Part shown: positions 26,398 to 35,752 of the stretch, piece by piece | Position numbering within the stretch: the stretch's first letter is position 1 | Layout of the letters: every line of letters begins with the position of its first letter | Translations under genes and position numbers: made by a program | Notes under the pieces: generated by a model | Database searches by the model: none | What the model was told of the DNA's origin: nothing | What the model saw: the letters and a program-made list of their open reading frames with translations, nothing else | NCBI GenBank assembly: GCA_023229245.1 | Contig: JALNZU010000005.1 | Coordinates: 1-64,000 of the forward strand | Length of the DNA stretch: 64,000 nucleotides | Direction: 5' to 3' | Origin: Bacteroidales bacterium | Lineage (GTDB): Bacteria > Bacteroidota > Bacteroidia > Bacteroidales > F082

Positions 26398-28728
26398 TTA
26401 TGAGGCTACTTCTCCTTCCATTGATTTCTCAAGCTCACGTGCCGATGCTAAAAAAGTTTCTATATCCATTTCCCGGAAATACAGCAGTCCGTGTGTTGTT
26501 CGTAGTCGTGGACTAGGGTTTTCGTAGAAGTACGGCTTCCCAAGAAGTAGTTGTATTTGTTTGAGTTGATCAACCCATATCTGTTTGGAGAGCTGGCTAA
26601 ACTGTCCGTCAAGCTGGTAACTTGGGAACGACGCATCTACCTGACTTAAATAGCAGTTAGCAAAGGCATTGCTTAGCACTCCCATGGCATTGAGTGAGAC
26701 GGGTACTATATGAGTTGCCTCAGCCGGATGAAACTGATACCACACATTTCTATATCCCCAAATCTTGAAGTTACTAAGGTCAGCTTCTTTACCCCATTCA
26801 CGTACTGCGGCGGCTATGGCTTGCAGCACTTTATAATGGGTATCCGGACCGCTCCCTTCGGGGTCAAATGCCAAACTTATCACTGTTGGCCTTACAGACC
26901 GTAACAGCTTTAAAATTGGCTCTACATCGCGCTCCATATTAGGCTTTTCGGTGAAAATATCTCCAGTATAAAAGCCTAAACGTAAATGATGAATCATATC
27001 AGAAGTAGTGCCGAAAGAAGCCCAAACCAACTCTTCTTCAAATTCCCGGATCATGCCTTTAAGTGTTTGAATAAGTGGAGGATTCTTCTCACCGTCATAA
27101 CTGTTTCTGATTATCGACATCACATCATTGATGCGGTTACGCAGTTGATGTTTGGACTGAATATCCCAGATTTCAACCATATTTCTTACCATCCGATGTG
27201 ACAATCCTCTCCTTCGCTCTTCAGGTTGACCAGATGCTACTTTGATCAGATAGTGATAGACATCTTTATCGCGCTTGTATTTATAGCCTTTTTCAAAAAA
27301 GTCAGGATAATCAGTCATCTGAATCAATCCTTTATCCAAAAATAATAAGGTGTCTTCAAGGGCTTCAAGCAGGAAGCTATTGGTGACTGCTGTAAATCCA
27401 GATGTGAGTACGGCAAAATGCGATTGATTGGTTTCGTTACGCGAAAGGCGATGAATATGAGGTAACAAGCCCAACATAATATCATCATGATGAGGGCCTG
27501 TATGCAGGAAAATCTGGTTATCAAGTGGTTTAGTCCCCCTTTTTATTTTTGTGATGATGGAATCCATGACCGATTGTACGGTGCTGTTACTTAAATCGGG
27601 TATTTTTTTACAATAGGTATCTGATTGCAGATCTTCCATGCTCAACCGATTGCCATATTTTTGAATGGACTGACATAAATCAATAACGGCTTTATCTGTT
27701 TTTTCCTGAGACCATGGGCTACCGGTATAGGAATGATATACTGCATCCTGAAGCTGGCTTGCCGCTCCCATAGTCAAATAAAATCGGACATTTTTCAATT
27801 TGGATAGTGCCGTAGCCGGATACAGATTAGAAGGCGTGCTTTCTAAGGCGTTTTTTACCATAGGAGCTTTGGCATCGCCGGCAGCAAAAATAATTGCGGT
27901 AGCCTCAGGGTTATAGGTAATTGTTTCTAAGCCTATCGTAATCACAAGCCGGTTACGAGATACTTCAATACCGCCCAGATCGCCAGCAGCAACAGCTTGT
28001 GTTTCAAAATTTGTGTGGGTAAGACGAGTGGTAGAATGATGATCGCTGCCACGGGTGTTGAATGCGATATGTCCGTCAGGACCTATTCCACCCAGAAAAA
28101 AACCTATTCCACCCATATCACGGATGCGCTGCTCGTAGCGGCTACACCAATCGTCAATCAAGAAAATAGATAATTGCTCCATCTTCTCTTGTGGAGTATG
28201 CGGTTCACGCGAACGCAAGGATAAGTCTATATTAGCTGTAGGAAAAACCTCAGTGAAATGTTTACCATCTGTCAGCGGGATCTCATCGCAATTGATAAAA
28301 ATACCCTTGGCAGGATCAAGACCAAACCCTGAAACATAAAATTTCTTTACATAATGATGAAAACTATTGTGCTGCCTTGAACTGATAGGATAAAATTCAT
28401 CAATCTGAACAAAACGAAGGTCTTTCAAAGAAGGCTTCTTACGTTTCAGAAGACCAGTATTTTGTAACAGGCGCTCACCTGTTGGAGTGTCCCAGTTGGA
28501 AAGGAGATAATTTGTCCAGGAAATAAAGTATTCGGGTGTTTTACCGGTAGGCAAACTGATTACACCTGTAGGATTGTCTGAAACCCATTCCAAAAAACGC
28601 AACGCAGTCAATAAACCTAATTTAGGAAAGTTCTCAACCGTCAGATACGGTATGTTGACAGAATGTGTGTGGGGTATAGAGCAACCAAAAGATTTCTCAA
28701 CCAAAGAAAAATCAGAAAAATGATTCAT
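26398..28728 (-). CDS. nagB: Glucosamine-6-phosphate deaminase fused to a PIG-L/LmbE deacetylase-like domain
   Basis: A 776-residue fusion. The N-terminal half (about 30-345) is NagB-like, with the sugar-phosphate-binding PTGKTPEYF, the active-site DEFYPI, and GGIGPDGHIAFN containing the catalytic Asp and His. The C-terminal half (about 400-720) is a PIG-L zinc deacetylase-type domain with the metal motif PHHDDIMLG near residue 408 and a further candidate ligand region in GPDTHYKV. Two-domain NagB/PIG-L proteins are known in Bacteroidota, where the pairing suggests removal of an acetyl group and deamination of amino-sugar phosphates in one protein. The actual substrate of the second domain is unproven. 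The start was kept at the first ATG because a promoter box lies further upstream. Confidence 0.88.
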   Translation of the reverse strand: MNHFSDFSLVEKSFGCSIPHTHSVNIPYLTVENFPKLGLLTALRFLEWVSDNPTGVISLPTGKTPEYFISWTNYLLSNWDTPTGERLLQNTGLLKRKKPSLKDLRFVQIDEFYPISSRQHNSFHHYVKKFYVSGFGLDPAKGIFINCDEIPLTDGKHFTEVFPTANIDLSLRSREPHTPQEKMEQLSIFLIDDWCSRYEQRIRDMGGIGFFLGGIGPDGHIAFNTRGSDHHSTTRLTHTNFETQAVAAGDLGGIEVSRNRLVITIGLETITYNPEATAIIFAAGDAKAPMVKNALESTPSNLYPATALSKLKNVRFYLTMGAASQLQDAVYHSYTGSPWSQEKTDKAVIDLCQSIQKYGNRLSMEDLQSDTYCKKIPDLSNSTVQSVMDSIITKIKRGTKPLDNQIFLHTGPHHDDIMLGLLPHIHRLSRNETNQSHFAVLTSGFTAVTNSFLLEALEDTLLFLDKGLIQMTDYPDFFEKGYKYKRDKDVYHYLIKVASGQPEERRRGLSHRMVRNMVEIWDIQSKHQLRNRINDVMSIIRNSYDGEKNPPLIQTLKGMIREFEEELVWASFGTTSDMIHHLRLGFYTGDIFTEKPNMERDVEPILKLLRSVRPTVISLAFDPEGSGPDTHYKVLQAIAAAVREWGKEADLSNFKIWGYRNVWYQFHPAEATHIVPVSLNAMGVLSNAFANCYLSQVDASFPSYQLDGQFSQLSKQIWVDQLKQIQLLLGKPYFYENPSPRLRTTHGLLYFREMDIETFLASARELEKSMEGEVAS

Positions 28729-28912
28729 AGCAATGTGATAACAGATAAATGCATCAAACCAGAATATTTTAAGCTGTACGAATATAAACGCCTGAAAGAT
28801 GAGAATTGTTCTTGTAAAAAAATCTTCTTCACCAAACGCCCAACAACCCGGATTCTTTACTAATTTTGAATTTTAATCAATGGTAAACCTATATCTAAAT
28901 CGTTTTACTTGG

Positions 28913-28920
28913 CAAAGGTA
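28913..28920 (-). promoter_or_regulatory. Candidate -7 promoter box for the nagB/PIG-L gene
   Basis: Minus-strand TACCTTTG exactly matches the consensus, about 185 bases before the ATG and just in front of the divergent hydrolase gene. The long leader (28729-28912) has no structure I could identify. Confidence 0.4.
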
Positions 28921-28944
28921 TAGAATTACTCAAGTCGGATCAGG

Positions 28945-31479
28945 ATGATGAAAAAAAATATATCCCAACGGTTTTATATACTGATTTCGGGCATGCTCTT
29001 TTGGTGTACAGCAGTAGCTCAGCAAACCGGAAATATAGTAGAATATTTTGGTAAGGAAAAAATTGATACGATACCAGAAGGTGTGGTTATTCATCAATTT
29101 AAAAAGGGATTGTTGTTGCATGATGCCATCAGGCCTATCACGCTTTTTGGCAGTAATGATCAGATTATGTGGCAAATGGCAATGGATAATTTTGAACCAC
29201 CTGTAGAAGGTAAAATGCATGAAGCTAATGTTTCGGGATATGAACGTTTGTTTTGGGAAGCCATAGAAGCTGACAGCAATGGCATCTTTACAACTCACCC
29301 GGCAGGTTCGTATATTTATTTAGAGATAGAGTCATCAGAAGAAAAAAATATTCTGTTGGATGCAAGCGGACATACTTCGGTGCTTATCAATGGATTATTG
29401 CATGAAGGCGATCATTATGATTATGGATACACCCTGATACCTTTTACCTTGAACAAGGGAACGAACAGCTTTCTTTTTTCGAATGGCCGGTTTGCACGTT
29501 TGCAGGCAAAACTTGTAGAGCCATTGAAACCGGTTCTTTTTTCCATGCGCGATATGACGTTAGCCTCTTTGTTGAAAGATGAGTATAGTGAGAAATGGTC
29601 GGCTATAAGGGTGGTGAATAATAGTAGTGACTTTTTGATAGGCTATAAAATTCGTTGTCAGTTACCCGACGGTACAACTGTTGTCACCGAGCTTGAACCC
29701 ATAATGCCTATGGCTGTTCGAAAAATGCCATGGAGGATGCCATATCCGAAGCTATGGCCTGAGAACGAAACCTGTACGGTACTTCTTGGCATATTAGCTC
29801 CAGATGACATTATTGTTGATTCTATCGTTGTAGAAGTAAAGATACAGGAAACAAATACATATCACGAACGTACGTTTATAAGCGATATAGATGGTAGTGT
29901 ACAGTATTATAGCATTGCTCCATCAACCTCTGTTGAGAGTCCTCAGGCTTTGATTCTTTCAGTACATGGTGCTTCGGTGGAGGCAGTTAATCAAACGCGG
30001 GCCTATACACAAAAAGACTGGGCACATATAGTAGCGCCTACCAACCGCAGACCTTTTGGGTTTAACTGGGAAGAATGGGGGAGGATAGATGCATTGGAAG
30101 TGATGCACCAGGCAAGGAATGTGTATCATACAGATACTAACCGAACTTATCTTACAGGCCATTCAATGGGAGGGCATGGAAGTTGGTTTCTGGGTGCAAA
30201 CTACCCTGGAATGTTTGCTGCAGTAGCTCCGGCAGCAGGCTATCCAGATGTGATAGGATATAAAAGAGGTGTTACCGATAGCCTGACACGAACCAACCCA
30301 CATTTTGAAATGATTGACAGAGCTGCTTCAGCAGGAAGAACCCTCAAGCTGAAAACTAATTATATGCAATCAGGGATTTATGTGCTGCATGGTGACAGCG
30401 ACCAGGTAGTACCAGTTGAACAAGCCCGATTAATGAGAGAACAACTTGGGACTTTTCATCCAAACTTCAGCTACTACGAATATCCGGGCGGCACACACTG
30501 GTATGGCGATCATAGCATGGACTGGCCGCCTTTATTCGACTTTTTAAAACAAAATCGAATTCTTGATAAAAACAAAATAAAACATATATACTTTAAGACA
30601 GCGTCACCCGCAGTCTCTGCAAAAAACTTCGGACTGACTATCATGCAGCAGTTTAAACCCTATCAGATAAGTACGGCAGATATTTGCAAAACAAATGATT
30701 CACTTAAAATCGAGTTAGATAATATTCGGCAGTTTTCGATTGATATTGATGAGATGGAATTTCAGAAGAATCCAATAGTATTGATAGAAGGCCAACACAT
30801 TGAGCTCCAAAAATCTCAAACAGCCCTGTTTAGCTGGCATCATAATAAATGGCAACAAATTGATCGGGCTGACTTGCAGCATAAACACCCGGATAGATAT
30901 GGTGGTTTTAAATTAGCTTTTACTCATAGAGTAATGTTTGTGTACGCTACAGGTGGTTCAGGGGAAGAAAATAAGCTGTATGAAAACAAAGCCCGATACG
31001 ATGCGGAAAGCTTTTTATACAAAGGTAATTTCTCTATCCTGATCTTGCCCGATACTTTGTTCGATCCTATTCAGTATGCCGATAGAAACATTATTTTATA
31101 TGGTAATTCCGAACACAACGGCGCTTGGGATAAGGTCTTGGCCTCATGTCCTGTAAGAGTGCAACAAGGGAAGTTGAAATTTGGTGAGCTACAATGGGAA
31201 TCAGATGAATTGGGGACTTATTTTATTTATCCACGATCGGATAGTGAGTATGCGAGTGTGGGAGTAGTAGCTGCAACAGGTATGAAAGGTTTAAAAGCTT
31301 GTATGCCCGCTGATTATATTTCTGGCGTAAATGGATTCCCTGATATTTTAATCTTTCGACCGGAATGGCTAAAAAACAAACCTGAAGGATTGGTCGTGAG
31401 TGGCTTTTTTAATTTTGACTGGCAGATTGAAAATGGTGATTTCCAAATTATAGCTAACGAACTGATAGAAGGAAAATGA
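28945..31479 (+). CDS. Secreted S9-type/esterase-like alpha/beta hydrolase
   Basis: An 844-residue exported protein with a signal peptide cut near residue 25. A beta-rich N-terminal region (about 30-330) precedes an alpha/beta-hydrolase domain (about 335-545). The nucleophile is Ser407 in GHSMGGHGSW, with acid candidate Asp486 in HGDSDQVVP and His518 in GGTHWYGDHS, so the triad is complete. A further beta domain of about 300 residues follows. The hydrolase is of the prolyl-oligopeptidase/putative-esterase kind, so a peptide or ester substrate is possible. No sorting domain of T9SS type is seen, so it is probably periplasmic. It starts at the tandem ATG at 28945 preceded by CAGG. Confidence 0.82.
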   Translation: MMKKNISQRFYILISGMLFWCTAVAQQTGNIVEYFGKEKIDTIPEGVVIHQFKKGLLLHDAIRPITLFGSNDQIMWQMAMDNFEPPVEGKMHEANVSGYERLFWEAIEADSNGIFTTHPAGSYIYLEIESSEEKNILLDASGHTSVLINGLLHEGDHYDYGYTLIPFTLNKGTNSFLFSNGRFARLQAKLVEPLKPVLFSMRDMTLASLLKDEYSEKWSAIRVVNNSSDFLIGYKIRCQLPDGTTVVTELEPIMPMAVRKMPWRMPYPKLWPENETCTVLLGILAPDDIIVDSIVVEVKIQETNTYHERTFISDIDGSVQYYSIAPSTSVESPQALILSVHGASVEAVNQTRAYTQKDWAHIVAPTNRRPFGFNWEEWGRIDALEVMHQARNVYHTDTNRTYLTGHSMGGHGSWFLGANYPGMFAAVAPAAGYPDVIGYKRGVTDSLTRTNPHFEMIDRAASAGRTLKLKTNYMQSGIYVLHGDSDQVVPVEQARLMREQLGTFHPNFSYYEYPGGTHWYGDHSMDWPPLFDFLKQNRILDKNKIKHIYFKTASPAVSAKNFGLTIMQQFKPYQISTADICKTNDSLKIELDNIRQFSIDIDEMEFQKNPIVLIEGQHIELQKSQTALFSWHHNKWQQIDRADLQHKHPDRYGGFKLAFTHRVMFVYATGGSGEENKLYENKARYDAESFLYKGNFSILILPDTLFDPIQYADRNIILYGNSEHNGAWDKVLASCPVRVQQGKLKFGELQWESDELGTYFIYPRSDSEYASVGVVAATGMKGLKACMPADYISGVNGFPDILIFRPEWLKNKPEGLVVSGFFNFDWQIENGDFQIIANELIEGK

Positions 31480-31676
31480 GCCCGTCAGAGCATATATATC
31501 TATAGAAAGGAAGCAATAAAATCAGGCTTATTGCCCGTTAGGGCATACACTGGATTGTGAGAAGAAAAACAGGCTCACACAAACCCATCCGAACATAAGA
31601 TATCAGATATGTTCAAGAACCCGAACATATAAGATTAATGTCCGTCTCGAAACAAATGCCGGTGTTGTTATAATTC
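31480..31676. repeat. Repeat-rich intergenic segment between convergent genes
   Basis: The 197 bases between two convergent genes hold several small repeats. GCCCGTCAGAGCATA (31480-31494) and GCCCGTTAGGGCATA (31533-31547) are 13/15 identical direct repeats. GCAATAA/TTATTGC (31513-31519, 31528-31534) overlaps GCCC-gtta-GGGC (31533-31544), giving two competing hairpins. GAACATA occurs at 31591 and 31623 and inverted at 31608-31614. No U-tract follows any hairpin, so a classical terminator is not evident. Confidence 0.45.
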
Positions 31677-33449
31677 TTAGTCAATCACCTTTAATTTATC
31701 ACCTGTATCTTCAACTATCTTCTGTAAAAATTCCTGACTATATCCGGCAAACTCTACTTTTGGAACTTTTGTACCCTGCTGTCGGGTTTTCACGTTTCCG
31801 TCCATATATTTCATAAACAGCTCCTGATACAAGCTTTTATATGTGGCAAAGGTTCTGTTCACCTGATCATTGCTGAAGTCGGTTAAAAAGCTGATAGCTG
31901 AATTAGGGTTATCTTTATGTAGTACTGTTGCAGCGGCATCTATTGCTGGTACTAATTTCAGGAAGGTTGTCTCCAATTCATCGCGTACCTTTTCCACATC
32001 TGGTTGAATGCGGTTATAGCGGGTATAAGACAGGTTGGATACCATATTAGTGATCCAGAAAAGAGAGGTTTCCGACCATTCCATCAGTGCGCCGTTTCCT
32101 TCTTCGATATGGTGTGGGTTAACCGTCATGCTGCTGTATAAAGGCATATATGCACCGGCATTGGCATCGTCGACACCCCACCAGATGATACCTCCTATCT
32201 CGTCGGGCAGCCATGACCGGGATTGTGTTACGAAAGAAAATCCGGTTTGCTGGGTAACAGTAGCTCTTTCATTCACATAGCTTATTCCATCTACCTTCCA
32301 TGTAAGTGGTCGCCAGCGGTATGGCAGGTTGAAGGGTTGTGCACCGAAATCTTGTGTCATATCCAGTTCGGTCCCTTGCAGATAGTCGCGCATGAACATC
32401 ATCATATCATGTGCCGAAATCTTTTTTTCGGGTTTGACCCACAGAGGCATACGATTAGTTGCATATTTATTTGGGTTAGGGCGTCCATCTTCAAAGTTTT
32501 CGTCATGGCGTATATGTCCTTTTACATAATCCCAGTATTTATCCATGCCTTGGGTGACCTTGTTGAACATAGTCCAGACCCGTATATCACAAAAGCGTGC
32601 TCCACCAAAATCAACTGGAGCATAGGTATCGGAAAAGCTGAATTCGCTGTCATCGCCTATAAACCAACCTTTGTTACGGGCAAAACTGATGACATCGTGC
32701 GAATAAACCACCTCTACATCACGATTGTATATCTGGTCTAACTCCTTGGATGTGATTGAATGTTTGCCATCGGCCAAAGGGAAGGTCTGAATGCGTGCCT
32801 GATTGGCATGACCACTGACATATCCATCAGGTATGCGAACAGCTACCCAAAGGATACCTTTATGAGCGTTATATTGTGTTTTGGTCTTCCTGTCGGTCTT
32901 GAGCATGCTGCCTTTTCCAACTAATTCCATAATCCATACTTCATCTTTGTCGGCTATGCTAAACGATTCGCCTGAGCTGCGATAGCCATATTCTTCCGTG
33001 ATCTGGGCTATGATCTGTATAGCCTCGCGTGCCGAACGTGCCCGTTGCAAAGTGATATAGATCAGGCTGCCATAATCAATGATACCGGTAGTGTCAACCA
33101 ACTCCGGACGACCTCCAAAAGTTGTCTCACCAATAGCTACCTGATACTCGTTCATATTTCCAACTACGTTATAGGTTACTGGAGCTTGTTTGATCTTCCC
33201 TAAAAACCGGCCTGAATCCCATTCAACTACATCCAACATACTGCCTTCAGGATGTTGAGCAGCCGGCCAATGATACAGTTCGCCGTACAACTCATGTGAA
33301 TCAGCAGCATAGGTGATCATCACCGAGCCATCAATAGAGGCACCTTTGGTTACTATATAATTAGTGCAAGCTTTGCTGTGAAACGGTAACATACCTAAGG
33401 CTATCATAAAAGCCATAATAAAAGATAACTTCTTCATCATAGTATTCAT
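31677..33449 (-). CDS. Secreted C69-family dipeptidase (PepD-like)
   Basis: Ntn-hydrolase dipeptidase. Counting from ATG 33449 it is 590 residues, with a signal peptide (MNTMMKKLSFIMAFMIALG) removed just before Cys28 in KACTNYIVTKGASIDGS. That Cys becomes the N-terminal nucleophile after processing, as in C69 enzymes. Further family blocks are SGESFSIADKDEVWIMELVG and GGARFCDIRVWTMF. A longer in-frame start at 33539 adds 30 residues ahead of the signal peptide and would spoil export, so 33449 is preferred. The enzyme would trim dipeptides in the periplasm or outside, in line with the neighbouring S9-like and subtilase genes and the amino-acid symporters. Confidence 0.88.
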   Translation of the reverse strand: MNTMMKKLSFIMAFMIALGMLPFHSKACTNYIVTKGASIDGSVMITYAADSHELYGELYHWPAAQHPEGSMLDVVEWDSGRFLGKIKQAPVTYNVVGNMNEYQVAIGETTFGGRPELVDTTGIIDYGSLIYITLQRARSAREAIQIIAQITEEYGYRSSGESFSIADKDEVWIMELVGKGSMLKTDRKTKTQYNAHKGILWVAVRIPDGYVSGHANQARIQTFPLADGKHSITSKELDQIYNRDVEVVYSHDVISFARNKGWFIGDDSEFSFSDTYAPVDFGGARFCDIRVWTMFNKVTQGMDKYWDYVKGHIRHDENFEDGRPNPNKYATNRMPLWVKPEKKISAHDMMMFMRDYLQGTELDMTQDFGAQPFNLPYRWRPLTWKVDGISYVNERATVTQQTGFSFVTQSRSWLPDEIGGIIWWGVDDANAGAYMPLYSSMTVNPHHIEEGNGALMEWSETSLFWITNMVSNLSYTRYNRIQPDVEKVRDELETTFLKLVPAIDAAATVLHKDNPNSAISFLTDFSNDQVNRTFATYKSLYQELFMKYMDGNVKTRQQGTKVPKVEFAGYSQEFLQKIVEDTGDKLKVID

Positions 33450-33479
33450 CTGTTTAGAATTTTGTAATTTCTTGTAACT

Positions 33480-33517
33480 GAAGCAGCTCCAATTTGTTAG
33501 ACTTATGGAACTGCTTC
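33480..33517 (-). other. Hairpin in the C69 dipeptidase leader
   Basis: GAAGCAGCTCC (33480-33490) and GGAACTGCTTC (33507-33517) can pair over 11 positions with one G-U, around a 16-base loop. It lies in the leader 31 bases before the preferred ATG and has no T-run, so it is more likely an RNA fold affecting translation or stability than a terminator. Confidence 0.35.
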
Positions 33518-33607
33518 GCTTGTCTAAAAACTTTTTCACATATCTGTTGCTTGTCCGGATATATTGGAAAAAGTTTATGGCATATCATGTGAAACACATT
33601 GAAATAG

Positions 33608-33615
33608 CAAAAATA
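33608..33615 (-). promoter_or_regulatory. Candidate -7 promoter box for the C69 dipeptidase
   Basis: Minus-strand TATTTTTG matches TAnnTTTG and gives a leader of about 155 bases containing the hairpin at 33480-33517. Confidence 0.3.
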
Positions 33616-33707
33616 CATAAAAACGAGGCATTCTTTACAATATGATATGGTCAGATATCCAACTCATGCTATGCAGTATAGTGTTCCATCGCTGACAATC
33701 AGTAGTT

Positions 33708-34637
33708 TCATACAGACAATATCTTAAGTGCTGCTTCCTTATCAAGTTGCAACTGAGTTTTGAGTGCTTCTATCCCATCGAATTTTATCTCGCTGCGGAT
33801 TCGGTCGATAAACCGAAGACACACTGTTTCACCATACATTTCTTCATCGAAGTCGAAAAGATGTACCTCAGTAGCTAACTCATCGCTACCTACAGTAGGT
33901 CGATAGCCTATATTCGCCATGCCTTTGTATTGCTGTCCCTTATATTCTACAAAACATGCATACACTCCACAAAAGCTGATCAGCTTATAGGGTAAGTCGG
34001 TTTTAATATTGGCTGTAGGAAACCCCATTTTACGGCCCAGTGCATGACCGTGGATGACAGTCCCACAGATAGTGTATTGATATCCAAGGAGTTTGTTTGC
34101 CTTTTTCACATCGCCTGCTTCTAAAGCTTTACGTATCTTAGTACTGCTGATGGCGATATTTTCGATGTCTTGTGCAGGGATGCGTTCTACTTTAAACTGA
34201 TATTTGATACTCAGATCGTATAATAACTTAAAATCACCTAAGCGATTTCTCCCAAAATGATGATCGTAGCCCACCACTAATCGGGTTGCTTTTATTTTGT
34301 CCACTACATATTCTTTGATAAAAGCTTCGGAGCTGGTACGTGAAAATTCCCGTGTAAACGGAATGATGATCACATGGTCAATTCCGATTTCTTCCAAAAG
34401 CTGAAGTTTTTTTTCCTGCGTGGTGATAAACCGTAAATGCTCATTGTTGAGCTCCAACACTGAACGAGGATGAGGATAAAAGGTAACCACTATAGTCTGG
34501 CCACCAATTTCTTTGGCGTTCTCAATCATCTTTCGGAGGATGGCTCGATGGCCTAAATGCACTCCATCGAATGTGCCTATAGTTACTACGGCATTTTTAA
34601 CTGGTATGAATTGATCAATATCGGAGTAAATCTTCAC
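33708..34637 (-). CDS. ribF: Bifunctional riboflavin kinase/FAD synthetase
   Basis: Makes FMN from riboflavin and FAD from FMN; 309 residues, normal for the family. The N-terminal nucleotidyl-transferase half shows TIGTFDGVHLGHRAILRKM with the HxGH-like nucleotide motif, and the TKIRKAL-type block (ISSTKIRKALEAGDV) near residue 165. The C-terminal riboflavin kinase half shows GRKMGFPTANI. The start codon is GTG (34637), fixed by the immediate MKIYSDIDQF homology and the absence of an upstream ATG. It follows asd after 39 bases on the same strand, so the two are probably co-transcribed. Confidence 0.95.
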   Translation of the reverse strand: MKIYSDIDQFIPVKNAVVTIGTFDGVHLGHRAILRKMIENAKEIGGQTIVVTFYPHPRSVLELNNEHLRFITTQEKKLQLLEEIGIDHVIIIPFTREFSRTSSEAFIKEYVVDKIKATRLVVGYDHHFGRNRLGDFKLLYDLSIKYQFKVERIPAQDIENIAISSTKIRKALEAGDVKKANKLLGYQYTICGTVIHGHALGRKMGFPTANIKTDLPYKLISFCGVYACFVEYKGQQYKGMANIGYRPTVGSDELATEVHLFDFDEEMYGETVCLRFIDRIRSEIKFDGIEALKTQLQLDKEAALKILSV

Positions 34638-34676
34638 TGTGATGATAAATTTAGTTCAAGAGATAACAGATACATA

Positions 34677-35693
34677 TTAAATTTTGTTTTGTGCTTGAAT
34701 AAAACCATGATATAGCAGATGTTCCATGATTTGTACAGCATTGGTAGCAGCTCCTTTTCGCAGGTTATCAGCTACTATCCATAGCTGTAATCCGTTTTTT
34801 ACACTTTCGTCGCGCCGAATACGTCCTACAAATACCTCGTCACGATTTTGTGCATAAATAGGCATGGGATAGCGGTTTTCAGCCGGATTATCCTGTACGA
34901 TGATCCCGGTACTGTTTTCTAATTTTTGTCGTATCTCATTCAGGCTGAACGGGTGGTCAAATTCAATATTCACACTCATGGAATGGGCACCACCTACCGG
35001 CACTCGTACCACTGTTGCTGCAATAGCAAGATTAGGAGACTGCAATATCTTTCGCGTTTCAATTATCAGCTTGTTCTCCTCTGCTGTGTTACCTTTGTCG
35101 TCAAAATCACCTCCATGAGGGATCAGGTTCATATGGATAGGATGCGGATAAGCTGTAAGTATAGAAGTGTTACCCTGCTGCTCAGATTCTAATTGTTGAA
35201 TACCTTTAAAGCCGCTGCCACTAACCGATTGATAAGTTGATACAACTACACGCCTGATAGGGCTGAGCTGCATCAAAGGGGCTAATGTCATCACAAGCTG
35301 AATGGTTGAACAGTTGGGATTAGCAATAATAGAATGATATTTCCGGATAGCAGACGCATTTATTTCGGGAACCACCAAAGGCACCTCAGCTTGTGTACGC
35401 CATGCCGAACTGTTGTCAATTACTATAGTCTGTGCTTCAGTAAATTTATGTGCGTATTGCATCGAAAAACTCCCTCCTGCTGAAAATAACGCCAGATCAG
35501 GCTTTGCTGAGAGTGCTTGTTCAACAGAAACGACCGCATACTCTTTGTTGTTAAACCGTATGGATGTTCCCACCGATCGCTCTGATGCTACCGGTATAAG
35601 TTCGATAGCAGTAAGCTTCTTTTCCTCCATTACCCGAAGTATCATTTGGCCTACTAAACCAGTAACTCCAACAACAGCTATTTTTGGGATCAT
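34677..35693 (-). CDS. asd: Aspartate-semialdehyde dehydrogenase
   Basis: NADPH-dependent enzyme of the lysine, threonine and methionine pathway, 338 residues. It has the nucleotide-binding VVGVTGLVGQMILRVMEEK at the N-terminus, the catalytic Cys128 in ANPNCSTIQL, and the catalytic histidine in RVPVGGAHSMSVNIEF. All fit the standard bacterial Asd fold. It is upstream of ribF, and divergent from the lamin-tail protein gene. The shared intergenic region contains a minus-strand TATTTTTG box for asd that overlaps an upstream ATG of the divergent gene. Confidence 0.96.
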   Translation of the reverse strand: MIPKIAVVGVTGLVGQMILRVMEEKKLTAIELIPVASERSVGTSIRFNNKEYAVVSVEQALSAKPDLALFSAGGSFSMQYAHKFTEAQTIVIDNSSAWRTQAEVPLVVPEINASAIRKYHSIIANPNCSTIQLVMTLAPLMQLSPIRRVVVSTYQSVSGSGFKGIQQLESEQQGNTSILTAYPHPIHMNLIPHGGDFDDKGNTAEENKLIIETRKILQSPNLAIAATVVRVPVGGAHSMSVNIEFDHPFSLNEIRQKLENSTGIIVQDNPAENRYPMPIYAQNRDEVFVGRIRRDESVKNGLQLWIVADNLRKGAATNAVQIMEHLLYHGFIQAQNKI

Positions 35694-35737
35694 GTTTCTG
35701 CTGATTATTTTGTTAATTTTACAATCCTATAGCGATG

Positions 35738-35745
35738 CAAAAATA
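35738..35745 (-). promoter_or_regulatory. Candidate -7 promoter box for asd-ribF
   Basis: Minus-strand TATTTTTG matches the consensus about 45 bases before the asd ATG. It overlaps the first codons of the long form of the divergent lamin-tail gene, which supports the shorter start for that gene. Confidence 0.4.
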
Positions 35746-35752
35746 TAAAATA

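Noticed and set aside
32223..32741. 172-codon open frame on the plus strand
   Set aside because: It lies wholly antisense to the C69 dipeptidase, whose family motifs are clear, and its translation has no recognisable domain.
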